A stretch of DNA of 64,000 bases from Carallia brachiata (taxonomy: Eukaryota; Streptophyta; Magnoliopsida; Malpighiales; Rhizophoraceae). Made by a program: the position numbers and the translations under genes. The stretch lies in the NCBI GenBank assembly GCA_021464245.1, contig JADCRB010000037.1, positions 1,256,056-1,320,055 of the forward strand, written 5' to 3'. Positions 56,350 through 64,000 of the stretch are shown in pieces. Every line of letters begins with the position of its first letter. The first letter of the stretch is position 1. The notes under the pieces were generated by a model. That model ran no database searches. It was not told the origin of the DNA and was given only the letters and a program-made list of their open reading frames with translations.

Positions 56350-59144
56350 ATGGGGTGCTTCACTGTTTTGAAGAACAAGAAGAAAAGGATTGAGAGGAGT
56401 TTTTCTGTCAAAAGTGTCACGCATAAGGAGCAAACGCCAACAACACTTCCTAAGCCTCAGATCCAAACTCGGTCGCTGCAGTCAGCACCCCCTAGTTTTA
56501 GGACCAGAGTAAAAGCTGTTCAACCGGATAACACAGTGATCAATAATAGGGCACGAGCACTATCCGCTCCGGAAAGCCTTGATGCAGCTGAACAAGATGC
56601 GCTAGCATCAATTGAATATGATGAGCATGAAGATTTAAAGAGCCGAGTTGGTTCAGCTAAGGAACAAAAGTCGCCTAGTCCAAGGCCTCTGCCGCTTCCC
56701 TCCCCTCATGGCTCTGCCCTGAAGCCTACAAGTAGCTTTAAAATGGGGAATGGAAGTGGCCCTCTGTTCGCTTCTGGACCATTACCATTGCCCCCTAGTG
56801 GAACACAGAATGGATCACTAAGGAGTTTTTCATATGAAGAAATTGCATCTGCTTGCCATAATTTCTCGGCAGAGCGATGTGTGTCAGAAGGTCTTTCTTC
56901 CATCATATATAGGGCTTCTTTTGGGGATGAGACTTCAAGTTCAAAGAAGTTTGAAGCCAGTGTCACTCGCCTTCATCCTTCTACCCAGGTAGTGCATTAC
57001 TTTTGTGCTTATTTAGGCACAAAAGAAAGATATTTCTTTGAGGCATTATGCTTTTTTTTTTTTTTAACTTGCCAGTTGGCAAGGGCTGATAATTGGATGT
57101 AGAGAATGCATTTTTGATTGATTTTGTTACTGCTGGCTTCTAGTAAGGACGGCTGTTTTTCTGGTCTGCAAATTGTTTGTATACTTTAGTTTCTTAAAGG
57201 TGTTTTTGGAAATATGGTACTGTGGAAGACCATCTAGGATTTCATCATTTCACCTTGAATACCGTACGCTGTTGTTAAAATTGTTGGTTAGCAGATGCAG
57301 AAACAATTGATCTTCTAGGTACACTGGCAAAGATTATTTTGGTAACTCGAACTATTAGCCAGCAGATGCAAGAGGCTACTTTACCTTCAGAAAACCTTTT
57401 CCCTTGGACCTAAAATGTATTTGCCAATTCCTTAACCAATCTCTTACATGCCTCACCTTTGGTATAAATTATAAGACAATGACAAGGATATATTGCATTA
57501 TTTGTTTTATACTTTGAATCTACTGGATAATTCACTGATATGAATTTTTGCCCCTCGCAATTATTGAAAAGTCTCATAAAATATCAATGTGTTTATGGTC
57601 TTCCAGGCTTTAAAGGAGTTTGTAAATGAGGTTAACACTCTTGCTTCTATGCGACATCCGAACCTATGTAAATTGCTTGGTTATTATGCGCGTGATGGTC
57701 CAGAACAAAGAATGTTGATTTATGAGAGGCTTTATCATGGAAGCTTGGACCATCTTCTATACGGGAGATCAGATGGACCTCTCGTTGATTGGAATACCAG
57801 AATGAAAATTGCTTTATGTGCTGCACAAGGTCTTACCTTTTGCATGAAGAAGGGCCTTTTCAGGTGATTACCACTTTGCTATGGTAGCTGAGATCTCTGA
57901 AGATGAATTGTAACATGTATCTGTAGCTCATAGGTTTTTCTTGGTTAAGTATACTAAGCTCAGTACAATAGCTTCTATTATTCACTCTGGAATTTCTCCG
58001 TTGTGTGGTTGAAATGAGACAATTTATTTAAGCAAGTGCCCCATTTGCCATACTTTCTCATTTTTCATTTGAAAGAAAATTGGCCAACTGAGTTAAGACA
58101 CTGCTGGTATCACATGATTATACATAATTTTCTCCATTGAATAGTGCTTTTTGATGTTTGCTGAAATCATTTTTAATTTGCAGGCAATGTACAATGAATT
58201 CTCTACTGCCAACATACAGATTGACAAGGATTTTAGCGCGAAGCTTTCAGGATATGGTTGTGTTGGTCATATTCCTGATTCAGAGATCTCCAACAATTCA
58301 GCGGTAAGTTCTTTCAACTTGAACGCTGGTCTGTAAGAATTCGTCTTGGTTATTCTTAGGTTGCATATTGACTAAGTTGAGGTTATCTGTCATCTAATTG
58401 GCATGCAATAACGATTTACTTTGACCTTGATTTGGTTTCTTTGAGGTATACTTTTGCATGTGCTTTGCAGCTTGGGGGGCTAATAAAAGGTCCTTTTGTT
58501 CACTTGTCCAGGCTGTGGCAAACCTCTCAGTGGAGACGCTAGAGAGAGGTTTGCTGACTCCGAAGAGCAATGTATGGAGTTTTGGAATTGTTCTTCTTGA
58601 ACTACTTACTGGCAGGAAGAATCTTGATAGCCGTCGCCCCAAGGAAGAGAGGAACTTGGTCAAGTGGAGCCGTCCTTTCCTAGCCGATGACTGTCGACTG
58701 TCCCTGATTATGGATCCTAGGCTAAAAAGCCGTTTCCCAGCAAAAGCAGCCCGGACAGTGGCTGATGTCGCTCTAAGATGTCTTCAGAAGGACCCATTGG
58801 AAAGACCAACTATGAGAACCATTGTGGAGCTTCTCAAAATCATACAAGACATGAGGTATTCTTGTCGCTTTCCTCTGCAGGAGCCAGCTGCAGTTGCTGG
58901 AAAACAGATGTCTAGATCCCCAAGTCTTAATGGGACCATTGCTCCCGCGCGAGGTCAAACCTCTCACCATCCCCGCCAACAAAAGCAGACCATCTGTATC
59001 TCCTCCAAGGCCGTGTGCTTTACCCATATCTGTTCCTCAACCTGCCTGTTCCTCTGCCTTTTGAGGAGCTTGAATGGCAGAAAAGTCAGAAATCATCATC
59101 ACCAGCTGTTTGAAGGGCTAGTGTTGAAGGATTTTCATTGTTGA
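56350..59144 (+). CDS. Receptor-like cytoplasmic pseudokinase
   Basis: Exons 56350-56988, 57607-57863, 58184-58303 and 58512 to about 59113-59144. The N-terminus MGCFTVLKNKKKR offers a myristoylation Gly2 and a palmitoylation Cys3, so plasma-membrane anchoring is likely. A Pro/Ser-rich linker precedes an RLCK-type kinase fold (FSYEEIASACHNFS, HPNLCKLLGY, SNVWSFGIVLLELLTGRKN, LQKDPLERPTM). All three catalytic motifs are altered: the VAVK Lys region reads ASVTRL, HRD-x-K-xxN reads YNEFSTAN, and DFG is replaced within KLSGYGC. It should not phosphorylate. Exon 2 needs one extra base at the T run 57838-57841 (literal TFCMKK versus TFLHEE), which also fixes splice phase. The last ~55 residues change frame more than once after SRSPSLNG, so the C-terminus is unreliable: the literal frame ends at 59144, another at 59113. 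Confidence 0.85.
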
Positions 59145-59844
59145 TAGTTGCAATTTTTCATTTTTTGATTGCCTTCTCCACCCCTTCTCTGTGGTTCAAT
59201 GAAGTATATAGAAGATAAAAGCTGTGGTTCCCCCACCTTGTCATCCCTCCAGATGATTGAATGGAGAAAATGCTATTTTGTAGATAAGAATGCTAAGCAT
59301 AGTTAATGGGGGTTCATTTCTTAGTTTTTCTGTAATCAACATTGCTATTGTTCATACGACAGTGTCCAGGTCTACTCTCGTCAATACTTATCGTGATTAA
59401 TGCTGATTTCATTTCACCTTGCAAATGTGTTCCCCGCATTGGTCTGGAAACGGACAACGAGCTTTTGTTGACGAGCTGAAAGATCTTTCAATGATTGTTT
59501 TGGAGCCCTTATGAGGAGCTGGGATGACCCCTTTCCGGGAGAGTCCCATTAGGGGCCATCCCATTAGAGAGACGAAAGAGAGAACAAGTTAGTGATAGAG
59601 TAAATCTCACGACTTTTTAATTATTTTTTATTAAAAAATTTATGATGTATACAGAATCAAATACAATTAAAAAAAAAAAAAAATCTTGGAAAACTAGATG
59701 CATCAAACCAGAGTTATAAACACGGTGAATTCAATATAATACTGACAGCTAACCATATTGCATTGGTGCTTAACGCTTCTTGCCGTGGAGCCATATTTCT
59801 CTCTGCTTTTTCTCGGTACATTGGAAAAAATTTTCTGCGTCACA

Positions 59845-60924
59845 ATGAAAGAAGGAAAGCCGCAATCCTGGAAAATAACCGTTGATGCCAGAGCCAAGAA
59901 GAAATTCCGGTTCAAATTCAGAGCAAGCAAAATGGAACCCACCACATGGAGCTTCCTTAGATTCTCGATCTGGATCAAGCTACGCGAATTGCTCCTCAAT
60001 GTGAAAGCAGAATCCGGGACTTCAATTCCGAAGCGAAAACCAAGAACCCTGAAATCTAAATTCCGCAGATTTTTCCAAAAATTCAGCGCCCCACCAACGG
60101 AGAAGCGTGCCATTGCTGCGAAGAAAACCCCCAATCCCAACCACTCGGAAAGTCCATTTCTTTCTGACAAACTAAGACAGCTTCATTTTAAGGTATGCGC
60201 TTGTTATCTGTTACTTCGCCAAATTTGATGTTTTGTACTGTGATTAATTTTAGAGCTTGACTACAACATACGCAGGAGACACGCAGTGAATCAAAGGACA
60301 CGATCTAAAGATCTAGATTACTGCATGCCCACTACATTCTTATTTATGCGTGCCTAATAAGTAATTTCCTTTATTTTATTCTTGGTTTCTGTAACACTGG
60401 ATTTGGGTCTGGTATTTACCCTTTATAGGAGCCGCTTTGTGTGGGATCTCTGCTGATTGGAGCCCTTGCATGGCTGTCGGAATCAGTGTCTGCGAAAGAT
60501 CAAGAGGGAATTGTCATTGGAGGTTTATTATCTGTCTTCTTGTTGTTTGTTGCTTTGTTGTTCGAAAGGTACATGAATGGAAAATCCAGGAGTTTTTGGG
60601 TGTTCTTGACAATTGCAACAATAGTTTGTGCGGCTGTGTTCTGCTTAGATAACTACATGAATCTTAGTAATGGGGCTTACATCTCAGAACTTGTCTGGAA
60701 GGCATGCAATTATGCTGCTTCTTCCGGGTGTTTGTATGTGCTTTCCCAGGTAGTTCCCACTCTTCTAAAGTATCTTGCTAACTAGGTTGTTTGAATTTTC
60801 CAATTCTTGCTGTCTGAATTCTGAAAGGATGACACTTTTTCAGGTGATGTGCTCGACGTTTTGTGAGTATTTAACCGGAAGTTTGGGGCCTCAGAAAATT
60901 GGGGCTACGGGGCATGACAGTTAG
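59845..60924 (+). CDS. Uncharacterised multi-pass membrane protein
   Basis: Three exons, 59845-60192, 60429-60749 and 60844-60924, all joined in phase 0 with canonical GT-AG sites, giving 249 residues. The first 116 residues are soluble and very basic (ARAKKKFRFKFRASK, PKRKPRTLKSKFRRFFQKF). The rest holds about four hydrophobic segments: VGSLLIGALAWL, IVIGGLLSVFLLFVALLF, FWVFLTIATIVCAAVFCLD and ASSGCLYVLSQV. If the last intron is retained, the frame instead ends ...VVPTLLKYLAN at 60785. An in-frame ATG at 59758 would add 29 hydrophobic residues, but 59845 gives a cleaner basic N-terminus. The basic head resembles an organelle-targeting or nucleic-acid-contacting segment. I do not recognise the family. 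Confidence 0.65.
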
Positions 60925-61789
60925 CCAAGGAATAGCAAGTGATACATTGCAAGTTTGCAGAAGGGTGTCAAGTCCTGAGGCAAATTCTTTGGATTATCAT
61001 CGCGTTCATAGCCTAAGGGAGACCAAATGCTTTGCAGAGGAAGGTGGTTAGAAGAAGAAGATTGCGGCATTCGTACGCAACAAAGGCTTGTTTAAACTTT
61101 CCCCTTATTTATAGGATTTCCCCTTGGCCTGCCTGGTGGGCACTCGAAAAGTTTCTTGTCATTGTTCCTAGGAAAGATGCCACTCAGGCTAGAACCTGCT
61201 GATAAAACAGGTGACAAACTGTCAAGCGAACAATGTGTCGATGTTGTGCTGCACTCTATTGTTTAAGATTTTGACATTTTTTACAATTTTGCGCTTAATC
61301 TGCTAAAATTTCAAAAGTCTTTGATTTGCTTTCCTTTTATTGGAGTGACTGCGTATAAATCTCAATTCTTTGTTGGTGAGTTCTTTTCTCGGTTAACCAG
61401 ACCAACACGTTAGTAGCGACTAGCACATTACAATGGAGTAATCCTTCTATCATAAAAGGATCCTCAAAAGCACTATGATGGCGAGGAAATAAGACTGGAT
61501 AAAAGAATTCTAAGTCATTGTATGGATAATCAACTTATAAGGTAATGTACTTCTTTGATTGCTACTTATCAAACACAAATAAACTTTTCTACAAAATTCA
61601 CAGCTTAAGTAAGAAAACAGAGTTGGCCTCCAAAATCAGACGGGACTCCATAATCACAAACCACCTGCATTCAGCTCTCTGATCATTCAACTCTAGATTC
61701 TTGGGAAACTACACACAATATGAGCTCAAATCCTTGTGACTCAAAGACAACTGCCCGATAACATAGCATTGCACATCGTCACAAAAACT
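60925..61789. other. Convergent 3' flanks of the membrane protein and MACPF genes
   Basis: No coding frame was recognised. Probably holds both 3' UTRs. Confidence 0.4.
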
Positions 61790-63970
61790 TCAATAGTTCA
61801 GCAAGGAGTACTTCACTCTCAGAACAATTTTACCCTTCTCAATGCCAAGCTTTCCACCAGTAACCAACCAATGACCTGGTAGATCTTGTGGGCCTTTTGT
61901 CATCTCAGACATGTCGATGAACTTTGCAAACTTACTGTCCACAACATTTTCTCTTGAACCTGAGCTTGAGTCACCAGAGCAGGCATTATTTTACCACGGA
62001 TTTTCTTTGACTTGTCATTTGGGGCATGATCCCACAGTGATCTCCTTATCGTGCAGCCTGGTAGCCAAGAATACAGAAGTCTCATGTATAGGACATTTCT
62101 TGACACAAAATCCCAGACTCCAAGTTGAGCACCTGTGACTATGTATACACCGGACAGGTCACCAATGAAGGTCTCAGAGATCTCAATGGGTGCAGTGCTC
62201 ACATGAGAGAAGTTCTTCCACTTCACTGGCTCAAACCATCGACTATCCTGCTCCTCAGGGCCCTGCCACTTTGGAGCACCAATCGCAACATGCGGATCCC
62301 AGTTTGAAAGAAGGATTTTAGGAAGAGAAGCTAAGTGTTGAAGATGAATGCTTAGCCTATTCTGCTTGGCTCCTTCCAGACACAACCGTAAGCCTGTTAC
62401 AGGCCTACGTCCAACTGATATCTGAACCCAACATTGGGCAAAAAATCAACACCAGATTCTAAAAAGGGTTTACGAACCAACAAAGTGGGGTCGTTTAATC
62501 AATTTAATTGACTAATGATTAAAACAGAAGGAACATGTGCATTTTCTACAACATCTAATTGACAGAATCATCTTTAGTGCTTCGTGAAATAGTTCTTATC
62601 TAATCAGTGACAGTGTCCCGTTAGTGAAGGTGAGAAGAGGGCACCCTCTTCCAGGCACACTCGAGGGGACCAAAAGGGAAGTGAATCTCCTTGCCAAGTA
62701 GCATGGGTTGGATTCTCATGACAGCCAGTGAAAAATCTAATTGGATCATGCAACAAAACAATGAGGATCTACATTGAATACAAGCTGAATACTTTGTTTC
62801 TTCAAGGCCACAAATGCTCCCAAAATGATAAACGCATTTCCGTTTTCAAGGACTCAACCAAGAAGAGTAAGCCCCCCCCTTGCATTGAACAGCACAAATC
62901 AAAACATGCAACTTGATAAATACAAGGCTTTCATCCAGTGCCCTAACTTTTTAGCAAATAGTCATATTTTCAATTGAGAACTGGAAAATGCAGAACCAGG
63001 CCAAAAGAGGGTGAATACCTGCTCCTGACTGACATGTAACTTTTGCCCCATCATGCTGAATTGCAGAGATGGGCAAACGGGTTCCTTCTTTTGGAGGCCA
63101 GGAATCTTTTCCTGGATGGGAGCCCAGATTCTAGGAATCTGAAACTCTAGAAAATATCTCAGCTCTTCAATCTGAGGCTTGTCTGTGCACAATTGTCATC
63201 AATTTTTTAAATCAGAATTGCCATGTGCATGTCTATCAGCATACAGCGCAGATGATAAATGGATTCAAAGTAAGCAGAGATCTGGTTTCTTACATTCAAG
63301 GTATAAACCAATTGCACGAATCAGATGCTCCTTTCCAGGTCCCCCAACAAGGAGATCAGTAATAGGAACAAAAGTCATCCCAATGACATCTGGAGAGGAA
63401 CTCACAGTTCTTGCCCATCGGGAGTGACTTTTCTCCAGATCATCTCCTCCTCTCCGGCGGAAAATAACCGTAACATCCTGCACTTACAGAAATTCAAGAA
63501 ATTTCCCATCTTAGCGCTCGTGTCTTTCCATGACAACAATGTATAATAAGGCCTTTAACAACACAAACTTCATAAACTTTGTTACGACAATGTCATTCCA
63601 TGGCCAATATTATCACCACTGGATCACTCTACAGACAAGTCCAAAGAAAGGGCCATGGTGGGAACTTCAAGAAATTCAGGCTATATGGTTTACACTTGCT
63701 TCTTGAGGCATCTTATTAAAATGTCAAATCGCAGCAAGTAAAAGTTCGGATGAAAAAACAGCATTAAATTGGCATTCCCATAATTCTCATGTTTAAGATC
63801 ACTCAGTTATGAAACTCAGACAATGTATGGAATGATGGAATGTAAAGAAAAAAAAAATACACTAAAAGAGGAAGCTAAGGAAATCGACATACTTCTTTCC
63901 CAGTAAGATATGGTTCACTGGTAGGTTGAGGGTATATCCCTTGGCTGTTGAATATGCCAGAATCACCAGC
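61790..63970 (-). CDS. Plant MACPF-domain protein, C-terminal exons (partial gene)
   Basis: Minus-strand gene running off the right edge, with four visible exons: 63893-63970, 63294-63477, 63019-63182 and 61790-62421. They match the C-terminal half of plant MACPF proteins of the CAD1/NSL1/At1g14780 group, which restrain cell death and salicylate-linked immunity (family knowledge). Visible text includes DVTVIFRRRGGDDLE, IEELRYFLEFQIPRIWAP, GLRLCLEGAKQNRLSIHLQH, VYIVTGAQLGVWDF and WLVTGGKLGIEKGKI. Closest by memory to At1g14780. About 352 residues are present, and the membrane-perforin core lies mostly off the window. In the last exon the frame slips by one base at the T run 61989-61992. Without correction the protein ends about 34 residues early, at 61900. 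Exon phases elsewhere agree. Confidence 0.85.
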
Positions 63971-64000
63971 CTGCAAAATTCACGAATGATCTACAGCAGG

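Noticed and set aside
1..64000. CRISPR arrays, bacterial operons, rRNA or tRNA genes
   Set aside because: No spaced short direct repeats, no Shine-Dalgarno-led gene strings and no cloverleaf or rRNA text were seen. The window is plant nuclear DNA.

Overview
The window is nuclear DNA of a flowering plant. The evidence is intron-rich genes with GT-AG splice sites, very AT-rich intergenic DNA, many short inverted-repeat transposons, and plant-only protein families (group III WRKY, vacuolar sorting receptor, FAX/TMEM14, P-class PPR, plant MACPF). The proteins read as eudicot, probably a woody rosid. The genus cannot be fixed from the sequence alone.

Layout. 1-0.9 kb: first exon of a TFIIS transcription elongation factor, minus strand, running off the left edge. 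0.9-6 kb: transposon-filled spacer, including a 1.78 kb giant foldback and a 0.5 kb MITE with the same end sequence. 6-14 kb: an ALA1-type phospholipid flippase (P4-ATPase). 16-18.3 kb: a WRKY70/54-like group III WRKY factor with a cluster of TGACG motifs upstream. 18.5-29 kb: gene-poor DNA with a tandem repeat, repeat relics, a decayed LINE tail and one small Cys/His-rich protein gene. 29.3-34.2 kb: a complete 12-exon vacuolar sorting receptor. 35.2-37.7 kb (minus): a chloroplast FAX3-like fatty acid exporter. 39.3-41.8 kb (minus): a type I membrane protein with an acidic Trp/Asp tail. 43.9-46 kb: a small basic protein and a P-class PPR protein. 46.2-47.9 kb (minus): a plastid-type EF-P homologue that looks like a 5'-truncated pseudogene next to a MITE. 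48-54 kb: a transposon-rich block with a ~1 kb tandem duplication whose second copy carries a MITE and a retroposed insert with a 14-bp target duplication. 56.3-59.1 kb: a receptor-like cytoplasmic pseudokinase. 59.8-60.9 kb: an unrecognised multi-pass membrane protein. 61.8-64 kb (minus): the C-terminal exons of a plant MACPF protein, running off the right edge.

The genes form no operon or single pathway. Several belong to membrane, secretory or defence functions (flippase, sorting receptor, WRKY, pseudokinase, MACPF), but nothing in the sequence shows that they act together. The TFIIS and FAX3 homologues are neighbours in Arabidopsis (At2g38560/At2g38550, from memory), so the ~35 kb between them here may mark expansion or rearrangement of an old gene pair.

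The most striking global signal is technical or evolutionary. At least six otherwise well-conserved genes each need one extra base to read through, and several of the gaps lie in short homopolymers. Splice phases on either side confirm the missing base in FAX3, the Trp/Asp-tail protein, the pseudokinase and the MACPF gene. This looks more like uncorrected consensus error than independent gene death. A reader should not trust literal ORF ends here.
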